From Effrenium voratum (lineage: Eukaryota > Sar > Dinophyceae > Suessiales > Symbiodiniaceae), in the NCBI GenBank assembly GCA_963377175.1, contig CAUJNA010000824.1, positions 366,501 through 430,500 of the forward strand: a stretch of DNA of 64,000 bases. Direction: 5' to 3'. The notes below the pieces were generated by a model that was not told the DNA's origin, made no database searches, and worked only from the letters and a program-made list of their open reading frames with translations. Of this stretch, positions 55,301-60,170 are shown in pieces (positions within the stretch are counted from its first letter, which is position 1; each line of letters starts with the position of its first letter). A program made the position numbers and the translations under genes.

Positions 55301-57571
55301 ATTTTTAGTTGAGGTCCCAAAAGGTGAACCTTCTATTTCCAGGTCCTCTGGGCAAGTAAGAAACAGGAGCTGAAGCTTGGTATGGCTACTTAGGGAGAGT
55401 CCCAACCATGGCTGCGGATATGTCCGCCGTTTCGATGTTTCTGGGTCCATTTTAAGCCCGATCTCTTTTTTTTTCTGGCTCGCCCTCTGGCCAATGAGCG
55501 AGCTGCCTGGTTGGGTCGAGGCTTCCCGGAAAAATGTTCGCCCAGAAGGTCCTTGCGAAATGTCGCATATGTCCATCATGAACCATTCCCAAAGCATGAT
55601 CATCACCTTCCATTTGCTGAAGGGTTTGTATGTTCCCCTGCTGTGTTTAAAGGAAAACTATCGCTATTGGATGGGTTTTTTCCCGGGGGATTTGGCAAAT
55701 GGAGGACGTCAAGCTATGTTCTTTTGTTCGATCTCCGGATCTTCGCTTCCGTCGTTTCGGGGGATCTGATCCCGATCAATCACTTTGGCACTGGGTGAGC
55801 CAGCGCTGGGGATGGTTGAGCTTTCCTTTTGTACATGTGGGCTGGTCGGGATGTCAGCTCCGTTCGACTAGGGGGTGCTAGTTCTATCAGTGCTGAGCAT
55901 TAAATGCTACCTATGGTTCTAGGGGTACCTTCCCCATTCTTTCCAGGGATCCTTCTTTTCAGGAAACCATCAAAAATCCAGCGAAAAGAACGATGGTTGA
56001 GAAGAATGGGGAATCAACCCCTAGAAATCATTTGCTAACGCCCCCCTATGAATATCTATGAATCGAGTTTCCAAGTGTGATCCCCTCGCAGCAGGGGTTG
56101 TTTGTCCACCAAGGGGGTACCCTGATATCAGACGCTTCCCTTTGTGTGGTGGAGGGTTGGGGTGTTTCTTTAAGCTTTCCCCAATACACGATGAGGCTTG
56201 AATAACTACAATACCACCATGTTGTTCAAACATATTGTGAGGTAAACTCTGGTTTGATAGTACCCAACTCCATTCGAATTGGAGGGCGGGGGGGGGTCTC
56301 AAAATCATTCAACATGGGATGGTTTCCTTCTGATCCCCTTCTCATAGGGAAGCACCTCAAAAGGGGAGGTGGACATCAACGCTGCCACCACGGGGTCGAC
56401 AACGAAAAGCCACACCCATAGTACGTCCAACTTTTCTTCTGGGGATGTATTTCCCAGACTTACGGCGTTCGAGGCACGATGCTTGGGCAGCGGCGGAAGG
56501 TCCTCAAGCGGTTGAAGGAGAATGCCCCGTCGCGGTTCAAACACCAAGGCGTGTCTCTCTTTTCAGGCGAACCTCTTGTTTGTTGGTTTTAAAGGAACCA
56601 CCAAGAGGAAATCGACCAAATCCGAAACCATTTTCGGTAGACATGTGGATGGACACACAGCACTTAAGGTGGGGTGCTTTCCATCGCAACTGGCGCCCGG
56701 AGATGGTTTCTGGTGCCCTGGAAATGGGTGAATGTCCCCAACTTTGAGGACGGACCCGGGATTCGCATGCCTAGCCCTTGTGCGTTCCACCTCCATCATC
56801 ACACTTCAAGTTGATGTCCGGCGAGTTTCCATGCTTATAACCCGGGATGAACAAGCCTGAATTCATGAACATGAGGCCCCTGGCTTTGATGGGGCTTTGC
56901 TTGACCACTTGCGGGGGGGTTCATCGCCAAGTTTGATACAACCGGAGTCAGCATTACTTGGAACCCTCGCCAGCCCAACTGCTTTTCTCCATGCCAGCCC
57001 TCGTGCTGTCCCTTTCATTCAGCTACGGTGCTGTTTTCCTTCCATCTGCTTAAGACAATAGTTTGCTTCCCGTTAACTTGAAAGAGAGTCTGTCACTGGA
57101 ATGCGTTTTTTTTGGTCCAGAGGACTTTTTTTTACCAAATGGGGGGGTTGCTTTTGGATTGGTGGCGTCCCCACGTGGTCAACCCCAAGACCTCACCTTA
57201 CCGAGGTGCAACAACGCTTTTGATATATATTTTGAGGGAGCTGCTTTGGGGAGCCCCTTTAGGGTGGGTTTCGTGGTGCGAGTAGTTTACTGTTTGTTGC
57301 TTTGTTTGCGCATTGGTTGGGAACTGCTGGCTTGGGGACCCCGTGAGAGAGCACCCTCTAGCCTCACCAATCCAAACCCCCCAAATTCGAGTTATAGACA
57401 CCAGCTCCAACCCCCCAATTCGAGTCATAGACACCAGCTACAGGAATTTCGTCCGGAAAAATGGGCCAATTGGCAAAACGGCAGCTTTGGAAGGTCCCTC
57501 TGGCAAGCTCCGCCGGAACCGCATCGATCCAAACTGATGGGCCTCAGGAAGCAAAGTCGAAGAAGGAGTGA
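15260..57571 (+). CDS. Split gene: reductase-like (SDR-type) domain fused to PTPLA/HACD dehydratase, 27 exons
   Basis: Twenty-seven exons give about 737 codons and end in TGA at 57569. Exon phases agree at all 26 joins. The N-terminal half has a Rossmann glycine loop (GAGSAMG) and a YxxxK motif in GPNYCLAKR, both typical of short-chain dehydrogenases. From memory it matches a conserved algal protein family of unproven function. The C-terminal half shows successive PTPLA motifs: LEVLHAALGM, SNPLTTAMQ, AWSITEVIRY, YYALN, YPLGVAGE and QRRKVL. The known role of that family is dehydration of 3-hydroxyacyl-CoA in ER fatty-acid elongation. The reductase could supply the preceding step, which is inference. 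Donors are 13 GC, 8 GT, 4 GA and one ambiguous. Acceptors are AG|G at 24 of 26 introns. About 25 residues seem missing between the exons at 52.7 and 54.9 kb. The N-terminus is unresolved. The SDR and PTPLA parts could instead be two adjacent genes. Confidence 0.65.
16090..16240. repeat. AT-rich microsatellite
   Basis: Long runs of ATATAT with interspersed GGTATATATG. Shorter AT arrays lie at 3233-3260 and 4183-4233. Confidence 0.95.
16587..16785. mobile_element. Family-I composite inverted repeat
   Basis: Left end CATACTGTGGATGGACGAAA, right end GGATTTCGCCGCCATCCACT, and an internal right-end copy at 16690. Interior carries two versions of ACCAACAAACAATGGTTTC. Related halves lie at 965-1033 and 46027-46112. 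Confidence 0.7.
16810..16889 (+). CDS. Large gene, exon 2 (AVKAHSKEAFEADPEGHLL)
   Basis: Acceptor cag|G at 16808-16809, two bases completing a codon, then 26 codons ending at TGG before a GTTGGA donor. It is immediately preceded by a hybrid family-I inverted repeat (16587-16785), so almost no unique intron sequence separates repeat and acceptor. Confidence 0.6.
18226..18319 (+). CDS. Large gene, exon 3 (YARHVVRQAQLASTAPEAALG)
   Basis: The frame reads EAERKWRFGYARHVVRQAQL then ASTAPEAAL and ends in phase 1 at a GC donor (gcacct). It resembles, from memory, the N-terminal region of the conserved algal family (W-YAYARHV-RQ). An extremely G-rich tract follows within 40 bases of the donor. Confidence 0.65.
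19446..19543 (+). CDS. Large gene, exon 4 (AKDGLGYLHSTMEFCRGEES)
   Basis: The AG|GC acceptor completes the Gly codon left by exon 3. The frame reads IAKDGLGYLHSTMEFCRG then EESMPLKQAMDKFK, phase 0 at a GA donor (gaacgg). Reading on past the donor meets TGA within five codons, which supports splicing here. It joins smoothly to the microexon at 20933. Confidence 0.7.
20361..20469. mobile_element. Family-B inverted-repeat element
   Basis: Ends CATGTGGCTGTGGCTCAAAA and AATTTTGAGCCATG. Interior GGTAAGTGGAAACATGG. Related copies at 1568-1670, 3139-3237, 4744-4850 and 21572-21660. Confidence 0.8.
20933..20956 (+). CDS. Large gene, 24-base microexon (DGSFETFE)
   Basis: Eight codons, phase 0 to phase 0, AG|G acceptor and GTGCAG donor. 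Between its neighbours it restores the run FKDGSFETFEVPYKGKVLRG, the form expected for the family from memory. The frame stays open past the donor, so a longer exon is possible, but the join to VPYKG is less natural then. Confidence 0.6.
21750..21860. mobile_element. Family-F inverted-repeat element
   Basis: TTACTTGCCCAAAG to CTTTGGGCAAGTGAG, interior GACCTTTTGGCTTTCCCATG. Other copies: 9757-9847, 19035-19117, 36163-36250, 40131-40235, 51530-51598 and 55247-55356. Confidence 0.8.
21906..21983 (+). CDS. Large gene, exon 6 (VPYKGKVLRGEEVTAQ)
   Basis: Twenty-six codons, VPYKGKVLRGEEVTAQAHLW then LQRGVI, phase 0 to phase 0, ending at a GC donor (gcgcct, identical to the donor at 39342). A family-F inverted repeat (21750-21860) ends 45 bases before the acceptor. 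Confidence 0.75.
23601..23691 (+). CDS. Large gene, exon 7: start of Rossmann fold (DHTFVLFGAG)
   Basis: The frame reads ALCKVAETPDWTDLSDHTF then VLFGAG and ends in phase 1 at a GC donor (gcgaag). The next exon supplies SAMGP, giving a TGxxxGxG-like nucleotide-binding loop. Donor and acceptor share the heptamer GGCAGGC. Confidence 0.8.
24560..24705 (+). CDS. Large gene, exon 8: Rossmann strand 2 (GAHVVALDL)
   Basis: After the shared GGCAGGC the frame reads SAMGPFPLLMALGAHVVALD then LPRPQIWARLLKEAKG. An acidic residue at the end of the second strand is typical of NAD(P) binding. The 3' end is either a GC donor after 24705 or a GT donor after 24711, both phase 0. A 120-base G-rich tract follows immediately. 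Confidence 0.8.
24720..24842 (+). repeat. G-rich tract just inside an intron
   Basis: Many GGG to GGGGGGG runs separated by one to three bases, mainly GGGTGG units. Starts within 15 bases of the donor of the exon at 24560. A similar tract follows the exon at 18226 (18356-18416). G-quadruplex formation in the transcript is possible. Confidence 0.8.
25261..25355 (+). CDS. Large gene, exon 9 (GCDLLQQTPEVRNWLRTV)
   Basis: AG|G acceptor, phase 0. The frame reads DLDKAAEGAGCDLLQQTPEV then RNWLRTVLKG and ends in phase 2 at a probable GA donor (gagtct) within a G run, so the boundary could shift by a base or two. Confidence 0.8.
25769..25896. mobile_element. Family-C element (CAGGGAATGA ends)
   Basis: GGTGCTCACCAGGGAATGAC at the left and TCCCTCATTCCCTACCTATC at the right. 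Its right end is part of the 67-base tandem duplication before the exon at 25968. Confidence 0.7.
25842..25975 (+). repeat. 67-base tandem duplication containing a 3' splice site
   Basis: Copies 25842-25908 and 25909-25975 differ at a few bases. Each ends CAATTCAGGAAGAA, so the acceptor used for the exon at 25968 is present twice. Confidence 0.9.
25968..26076 (+). CDS. Large gene, exon 10 (VVLGAYCYADGPLFVRVSMA)
   Basis: The frame reads KKKVVLGAYCYADGPLFVRV then SMAMDAIIADLVEHLE and ends at a canonical GTGAGA donor, phase 0. Its acceptor and first bases lie in the second copy of a 67-base tandem duplication (25842-25975), so a decoy acceptor sits 67 bases upstream. Confidence 0.85.
27798..27885 (+). 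CDS. Large gene, exon 11 (AKPAVAYLCTPTDAH)
   Basis: AG|G acceptor, phase 0. The frame reads AKPAVAYLCTPTDAHLCTPS then SKLAAAENL and ends in phase 1 at a GC donor (gcaccg). Read-through reaches a stop ten bases later, supporting the splice. Corresponds to the AYL-(S/T)P-TAH segment remembered for the algal family. Confidence 0.75.
28790..28869 (+). CDS. Large gene, exon 12 (RAPAWQGLLGAGLKFAKMG)
   Basis: The AG|GC acceptor completes an Arg codon. The frame reads RAPAWQGLLGAGLKFAKMGL then APNRVK, phase 0 at a GC donor (gccgca). The exon end GTCAAGG is repeated exactly at the acceptor of the next exon, 6.3 kb away. Confidence 0.7.
29796..29878. mobile_element. Family-H inverted-repeat element
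   Basis: TGGGTGTATGTTTTTG to AAGAGATACACCCA, with GAGGGTACTCC and GGGGCGCCCCT inside. A second full copy is at 53425-53523 and a third at 60197-60307. It marks the left edge of the element-free block with the nuclease gene. Confidence 0.7.
30427..32276 (+). CDS. EsV-1-7-like cysteine-repeat protein with C-terminal VSR-like nuclease, nested in an intron
   Basis: A frame opens at ATG 30427, with a stop six bases upstream. About 55 uncharacterised residues are followed by nine 36/37-residue Cys repeats (30589-31563). A tenth repeat (from 31564) has C-x16-C-x2-H-x12-C spacing, that of EsV-1-7 motifs. A C-terminal region reads RPDAHDPERGEVVEFLGNYY then HGFPP, a D-x(n)-E-F-x-G-x3-HG pattern of PD-(D/E)xK/VSR-like nucleases. 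The ORF stops at 31959, but a second frame from about 32066 to TGA 32276 supplies the missing end (HRQTFQRLDLFLAQG then LCVFYVWEHDF). A GC-AG intron 31917-32065 would join them in phase. Known role of IMM, an EsV-1-7 protein of Ectocarpus, is developmental. The nuclease suggests a mobile or viral origin. Alternatively it is a broken copy with a frameshift. Confidence 0.7.
30589..31563 (+). repeat. Nine tandem 108-base coding repeats (one of 111)
   Basis: Period 108 bases, very high identity between units 2 to 9. Each unit encodes CNCGRARPSFGMPEDTRPSC then CAECKLEGMVDIISRK with a handful of substitutions. Unit 1 (30589-30699) is the most diverged. Near-identity implies recent expansion or gene conversion. 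The antisense frames are also open across the array but are shadows. Confidence 0.9.
31917..32065 (+). other. Probable GC-AG intron in the nuclease gene
   Basis: The donor gcaatg leaves TG of a Trp codon and the acceptor gag|G restores it. The 149-base interval contains the in-frame stop at 31957-31959. Splice signals match those of the host gene around it. A frameshifted pseudogene is the alternative. Confidence 0.45.
32753..33530. pseudogene. Ambiguous coding relic downstream of the nuclease gene
   Basis: The + strand has protein-like stretches in two frames: SVRNLEGFTRKVPRG near 33.0 kb and, after one TGA, EFFDLDLPTMTRWRGRASAA to 33.3 kb. Then IWDKLVQGAAVQMSLVRTLP to a GTGAGC donor at 33531. 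A 269-codon frame is open on the opposite strand over the same bases. No family recognised, and the block may be a decayed gene inserted with the nuclease gene. Confidence 0.3.
34658..34775. mobile_element. Family-G inverted-repeat element
   Basis: AATGTTGACCCCAAAT to ATCCGGGGTCAACATT. Single ends recur at 22284-22297, 37609, 41689 and 51960-51976. Confidence 0.75.
35212..35365 (+). CDS. Large gene, exon 13: YxxxK motif exon (GPNYCLAKRLQHW)
   Basis: AG|G acceptor. The frame reads EQGPNYCLAKRLQHWRAVLC then RAAGCVVSSNVAPATATASV. Tyr (codon 35227) and Lys (35239) form the YxxxK catalytic motif of short-chain dehydrogenases. It ends in phase 1 at a GA donor (gacccg). The longest exon of the gene, with the strongest composition signal. 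Confidence 0.85.
36520..36580 (+). CDS. Large gene, exon 14 (MHHFKPMEVFQGETSNAVM)
   Basis: AG|GA acceptor completes a Gly codon, then MHHFKPMEVFQGETSNAVM, ending in phase 2 at a GC donor (gcccgt). The ETSNAVM segment is one I recall as conserved in the algal family. Confidence 0.8.
38454..38497 (+). CDS. Large gene, exon 15, 44 bases (LALLVNDLRNPLSA)
   Basis: AG|G acceptor completes a Pro codon. The frame reads LALLVNDLRNPLSA and ends in phase 1 at GTGGGA. CAGGT occurs at both ends of the following intron. Confidence 0.8.
39239..39341 (+). CDS. Large gene, exon 16 (KNPMQLFSATAFHGGAWR)
   Basis: Acceptor cag|GT. The frame reads STALKNPMQLFSATAFHGGA then WRTGYKFGTIGP and ends in phase 2 at a GC donor (gcgcct). 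If not spliced, the frame runs on to a stop near 39435, so the reductase gene could end here as a separate gene. The phase fit with 41097 favours fusion. Confidence 0.75.
41097..41175 (+). CDS. Large gene, exon 17: first PTPLA membrane segment
   Basis: The frame reads SAVAYIVASIIVPSWLVLYS then SIQFF, a membrane segment matching the PTPLA first helix (L-x-Y-x3-Q). No ATG is in frame, so the exon depends on an upstream one. A canonical GTAAGA donor lies at 41204, but its phase fits no acceptor of the next exon. A GC donor after 41175 fits. Confidence 0.7.
42117..42218 (+). CDS. Large gene, exon 18: basic loop (RGVRKRVARNAMRK)
   Basis: AG|G acceptor, GTGTTT donor, phase 0 to phase 0. The frame reads ALFMVATQGAAAAEDGAGG then LRGVRKRVARNAMRK. 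Placed between the first and second PTPLA helices as a basic, probably cytosolic loop. Confidence 0.6.
43720..43782 (+). CDS. Large gene, exon 19: PTPLA motif LEVLHAALGM
   Basis: AG|G acceptor. The frame reads DTISIFTYLQLLEVLHAALG then M, GC donor (gccgcc), phase 0. The LE-x-LHAALG motif is a hallmark of the family. A family-B element starts 35 bases after the donor. Confidence 0.85.
43818..43923. mobile_element. Family-B element, TCAAAA subfamily with GGCTC
   Basis: Ends CATGGCTGTGGCTCAAAA and TTTTGAGCCACACCCACATG. Interior has GGTAGATGGAACC as in copies at 20361 and 44774. Confidence 0.85.
44468..44584. mobile_element. Family-B inverted-repeat element
   Basis: Ends TGGCTGTGGGTCAAAACC and GGTTTTGACCCATGGCCA. 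Near-identical interior halves recur at 43600-43690, 35050-35105 and 46349-46482. Ends 58 bases before the acceptor at 44643. Confidence 0.85.
44643..44715 (+). CDS. Large gene, exon 20: PTPLA motif SNPLTTAMQ
   Basis: AG|G acceptor after a T-rich tract. The frame reads VPSNPLTTAMQISSRVGLVQ then AGLI and ends in phase 1 at a GA donor (gaccaa). Confidence 0.85.
44774..44885. mobile_element. Family-B element making up most of a 191-base intron
   Basis: Left end GGGCATGGCTTAAGA (diverged), right end TTTTTGAGCCACAGCCATAT. The host intron is 44716-44906. Confidence 0.7.
44907..44929 (+). CDS. Large gene, 23-base microexon (ALEEGTWK)
   Basis: Acceptor tag|CA completes an Ala codon and a textbook GTAAGT donor follows. 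The seven further codons fill the loop between two helices that is otherwise too short compared with known PTPLA proteins. The 191-base intron before it is more than half one family-B element. Confidence 0.65.
44979..45688. repeat. Compound GT-rich simple-repeat array, about 710 bases
   Basis: Blocks run in order: GCGT, GGGT, TGTGTGTC, TGCGTGTC, TGCGTC, TGTGTC, then GCGT and GGGT again. It keeps several frames open on both strands (up to 330 codons), none of which is a real gene. It starts 50 bases after the donor of the 23-base microexon. Confidence 0.95.
45857..46018. repeat. Three tandem copies of a roughly 58-base unit
   Basis: Units share CACCAATCCAAACCAACAAC and GAGGTCTGTTTGAATCC with drift towards the third copy. 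Function not apparent. Confidence 0.8.
46236..46482. mobile_element. Two adjoining family-B copies
   Basis: A left end at 46236 (ATATGGCTGTGGGTCAAAAT) is followed at 46349 by a full copy from CATATGGCCATGGTCAAAAT to GGCCCACAGCCATATC. The first copy seems to lack its right end. Confidence 0.65.
47622..47671 (+). CDS. Large gene, exon 22: PTPLA motif AWSITEVIRY
   Basis: Acceptor cag|A. The frame reads RTLFMVAWSITEVIRY and ends in phase 2 at a GC donor (gccgct). W-x-(I/V)-TE-x-(I/T)-RY is a family signature. Confidence 0.85.
48589..48700. mobile_element. Family-A miniature inverted-repeat element
   Basis: CTAGGTCC and GGACCTAG ends with GCAA duplicated on either side. Lies in the intron between the exons at 47.6 and 50.05 kb. 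Confidence 0.85.
49724..49831. mobile_element. Family-D inverted-repeat element
   Basis: Same ends and interior as the copy at 11147, with nearly the same upstream flank. Further copies at 23131-23225, 38925-39015, 40781-40880, 60650-60745 and, cut by the window edge, 63918-64000. Confidence 0.8.
49862..49975. mobile_element. Family-C inverted-repeat element
   Basis: GAGGGAATGAGGGAATGAA at the left, TCATTCCCCGCATCTCTCGC at the right, with the shared core CCTCAAAGGAAACCACC. Confidence 0.75.
50054..50148 (+). CDS. Large gene, exon 23: catalytic Tyr (LYPLGVAG)
   Basis: The frame reads YYALNTAGVNLPPLTWLRYS then TFLALYPLGVA and ends in phase 1 at a GC donor (gcgcgg). The Tyr of LYP (codon 50130) corresponds to the catalytic Tyr of yeast Phs1 (Tyr149 from memory). 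Its Glu partner is in the next exon. Confidence 0.85.
50561..50622. mobile_element. Family-E short palindromic element
   Basis: CCAGGTAGACTTAAACCCAG to GGTCTACCTG. Flanked farther out by GTACTCACTCAGGGTTC and GAACCCTGTACTCAG, suggesting it sits in a larger inverted repeat (50529-50650). Confidence 0.7.
50761..50860. mobile_element. Family-K inverted-repeat element
   Basis: CCGTTTGCTTAA to TTCAGCAAATGG, interior CAAGGGAATCC and CACTACTGGACATAT. A second full copy is at 55610-55702 and partial ones at 22100-22175, 41310-41370, 46625-46690, 57043-57105 and 63570-63635. Confidence 0.7.
51443..51506. mobile_element. Family-E short palindromic element
   Basis: CCAGGTAGACTTAAGCCCCG to TTAAGTCTACCTGG, with the same central GGGGTGGTTGATTTCCC as the copy 880 bases upstream. 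Confidence 0.75.
52249..52325. repeat. CT microsatellite
   Basis: TCTCTC runs with small interruptions. A C-rich stretch follows at 52560-52632. Confidence 0.95.
52695..52745 (+). CDS. Large gene, exon 24: catalytic Glu (ELGAVYSAMPEL)
   Basis: AG|GT acceptor completes Gly and the next codon is GAG (52697), seven residues after the catalytic Tyr as in Phs1. The frame reads ELGAVYSAMPELTQKA. The donor may be GTGTCA (phase 1) or a GC three bases earlier. About 25 residues normally found before the last helix are not accounted for. Confidence 0.75.
52784..52904. mobile_element. Family-A miniature inverted-repeat element
   Basis: CTAGGTCC and GGACCTAG ends, GAAT on both sides. It begins 38 bases after the donor of the catalytic-Glu exon. 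Confidence 0.85.
54512..54580. repeat. Three short tandem G-rich units
   Basis: GGGTTCGTTTTGAGGGGA-like units repeat three times. No coding signal. Confidence 0.75.
54928..54969 (+). CDS. Large gene, exon 25: last PTPLA membrane segment
   Basis: AG|GC acceptor. The frame reads LLLVYVLCFPMLF and ends in phase 1 at GTGCCT, matching the family's Y-x-P/C-x-FP-x-(L/M) helix end. One or more exons between this and 52745 are probably missing from my annotation. Confidence 0.75.
55063..55192. mobile_element. Family-A element, left end diverged
   Basis: The left end reads CCAGGCCCCCCAG, the right GGAGGACCTAG. GTTT flanks both sides. Confidence 0.8.
56474..56548 (+). CDS. Large gene, exon 26: QRRKVL motif
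   Basis: AG|GC acceptor completes Gly. The frame reads TMLGQRRKVLKRLKENAPSR then FKHQ, matching the conserved M-L-x-QR-x-KVL cytosolic end of PTPLA proteins. GC donor (gcgtgt), phase 1. Confidence 0.8.
57444..57571 (+). CDS. Large gene, terminal exon with TGA
   Basis: Acceptor cag|GA in the only phase that avoids an early stop and fits exon 26. The frame reads GISSGKMGQLAKRQLWKVPL, continues for 21 more residues, and ends KSKKE then TGA at 57569. The lysine-rich tail resembles but does not match the KKxx ER signal. Two other frames are also open here. Confidence 0.55.
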
Positions 57572-57958
57572 GCCCGGAGCTCCGGCTCGAAAGTCGCAAC
57601 TTTGTAGGGCGGCCGTAGTAAAGGAAACGTAGTCCCGGGTCCCCCCAATAGGTTCTAAAAGTACTCCCGGATTTGGGACTTCCGAAACAACTGTTTTGTT
57701 TATTAGGGAGACCTTTATAGATTCTTCTTTTGTGTGGGTCTTAAAGTTGTTCGACTTCTTGTCAAGCAGTGAAGGGACTCTTCAGCCATCCTTTCTGGTT
57801 CCCTGCCACTTGTCAAATAGGAATCGTATGCAGCTGAGAGATCGGACTGCTGAAGCCAGCTTCGACAGTGGTGCAGGTTCTGCTGGTTGATTGCCCTCCG
57901 GCAGTTGCGGTTCCCCAAACGGCTGATCCAAGGTGGTGTTCAGATGGTTGAAACATTA

Positions 57959-58043
57959 CTAGGTCCCCCAGTAGTCCCCAAAAAAAAAATCGACTACAGA
58001 ACAAAGGGTACCCTTAGTCTAACCTCTTTACTGGAGGACCTAG
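57959..58043. mobile_element. Family-A element, short 85-base version
   Basis: CTAGGTCC and GGACCTAG ends, ATTA on both sides. The central T-rich segment of the family is missing. Confidence 0.85.
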
Positions 58044-58458
58044 ATTAAGGAAGCCAGTTGCGTCCCCTAAAAAGTAAGCTGATTCATATGTTTTGGTAGG
58101 CTAAATATGAAACAGATTGAACCACGATTTGAACATCTTGTTTCTGTGTACTCCAGATGTGGACGAAGGAACAAGGCTTTGTTTTTAGATAGTGGTTCAA
58201 ACATGATATTCAATAGCTTGGCCCGTACACCGGTACAACCCAATTCTGTGAGGATGTTCTTCATAGTCGACTGGTTGGGTGAGGACATGCGTGGATCCGC
58301 GATCCGCCAAAAAGGAATTGTCCGGTCAAAACGCTCGACGGTGGAAAACTGGCTCGGGCCAGTTGTTTTTTTTTTTAAACCTTAACAAGTTGTGGAGATG
58401 GTCACAGATAGAGGTCATTTTCCCCAGCCATAGTTTTCCACGTCCGGAGCAAGTCGAG

Positions 58459-58540
58459 ATTTGTTTGTTTTTTACCACACATCTGAGCAAGAAAGCAAAC
58501 ATGCCAAGCTCGTCAGAAAATTTGCGAGCGAGTCCTCAAG
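58459..58540 (+). CDS. Candidate exon of a downstream gene (SEQESKHAKLVRKFASESS)
   Basis: Acceptor gag|A, donor AG|GTGTGG, phase 1 to phase 2. The frame reads FVFYHTSEQESKHAKLVRKF then ASESS. It would join in phase to the candidate at 60077. Function unknown. Confidence 0.4.
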
Positions 58541-59292
58541 GTGTGGTTTTTCAGGTTGCGGTTTTTATCCTCAGAATGTGCTTCCGAAGCTTTTGGTGAC
58601 CTCCAAATGGCCATGCCATGTTCGCGGTGGGGGGGAGAGGGGGGGGGGGTTGGCACAAGAATGATTTGAATTCACTCCGATGGATCTGCACTGCAGCCAC
58701 AGACATCGGCGACGGTTGCCAGCGAAGACATGAAATTGAGGCTCTCGCGCTCGGTGTCGCTCGCTGCGAGCGCGAGTGGAATGTGGGATCTCAGCCGGGT
58801 GGACTGAAAGTCAGGTTGGGTTTTCCTCTGTTTCGCGTGAAAAAGGGTGGGCGTTCTTCCTTGTTTCCAGACGACTCCTGCGGTCGCACGTTTCTCGGCA
58901 GAGTCACAATTAAAACCTGATCTCAAAATGGTCTACCCAGAACCATGTAAGGAATGAACAAGGGGGCTGCACCCATGTATGGTTGGGACTGTCCCTTACT
59001 AACCTTTGATCTATTTGGTTGTTGATTGTGGCTCATTTGTCTAGTGATACTCCCTGAGCTCCTGGACTTCAGACTTGTTTAAGATCATGTAGCGGTAAAT
59101 AATAGGAGTTCGCACTCGTTTTGATGGTTGTTGTTGGGACACCTTTTAAACTTATTTGCTTATTGTGGTTTAGAGGGGAAATCTCCACTTAACTGCTAAA
59201 ATTTAAGTCTTTGAACCCCTTCCAACATCAACCAATAATTTTAGTCAATCTACTCGATCGGTAGTGAGAATTCCAAGTGAGTGCTCTTGCAG

Positions 59293-59367
59293 CGTAAGAT
59301 CGTCAAGGTCCACTTTCTCATACGGGCCATGTTCCACCGGCCGCCTCAGAGAGCTTCACTTTCTCAA
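59293..59367 (+). CDS. Candidate exon (KIVKVHFLIRAMFHRPPQRA)
   Basis: Acceptor ttgcag, donor GTGGTT, 25 codons in phase 0 to phase 0. Basic and hydrophobic residues with good composition. Its phase does not fit between the neighbouring candidates, so it may belong to another transcript. Confidence 0.4.
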
Positions 59368-59924
59368 GTGGTTTGCTTTTGTAGCACATAGCTATGATAT
59401 CGGGTTATGTACATCAGAGGCACCTATCACGTTGAGCCCTGCAGTGGAAACAAATGGGCATGAACATTTTGAATAGGGCTCTTTGGTGGACATCATGTAG
59501 GTGGGGATTCATGCCTACTAGCCACGTTAGAGGTTCCAGCTCTTGATATTCATGGCCACCACACCTGACAGCTCAGGGCCCGGTTCTCACGAGCCCCTAT
59601 TGAAGTCAGCACCCGAAAGGGGCTGTTTTCTCCGCAATGGTCTTGATGTTGGTTTGACTCTTGAGTGTCTTTTTCGAGGCCCCCCCACCAACCCAAGAAA
59701 AAAGAAAGAGGCTTCGGTGTTGGTGTTTGTTTCACTTGGGGAACCCCCAAAAAAGGACGTGACGCGCCCCCCATTTCCTGTCACGAGTCTTGGCCTTTGC
59801 CAAGCCCCTTCTTGGGTGTTTCCCCATGACCTCTGGAGCCTTTTGGGACCGCACCGTCCGGAGGTTTGAGCAAGGAGAAGATGGTTTTGCCTCCAGCTTC
59901 CTTCAGGGCGAGTTGGTTTTGCTC

Positions 59925-60048
59925 CTAGGTCCCCAGTGGTGCCCTTTTACCGTTTCTTTTTTCGTTGGGAGGGTTCCCCTACTAAAATCGACTACAGAAA
60001 AACAAACAGGAAACCCTTGTTCTAACCTCTCGAATCCGGAGCACCCAG
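59925..60048. mobile_element. Family-A element, diverged right end
   Basis: CTAGGTCCCCAG start and a right end reading CACCCAG. GCTC flanks both sides. Confidence 0.75.
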
Positions 60049-60076
60049 GCTCCTTCCCAGCTGCCTTCATGTCCAG

Positions 60077-60170
60077 GAGGCAAAGGTCTTTTGCTCCAAA
60101 ACAAAAAGCATCCGGACGGCAGGTGCCGCCAGGCGCGGCCGACGGATCGATCCTACCGAAATTGGGATGG
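60077..60170 (+). CDS. Candidate exon (SFAPKQKASGRQVPPGAADG)
   Basis: AG|G acceptor in phase 2 and a GTGTCT donor in phase 0. The frame reads RQRSFAPKQKASGRQVPPGA then ADGSILPKLGW. Lies just after a family-A element. Function unknown. Confidence 0.45.
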
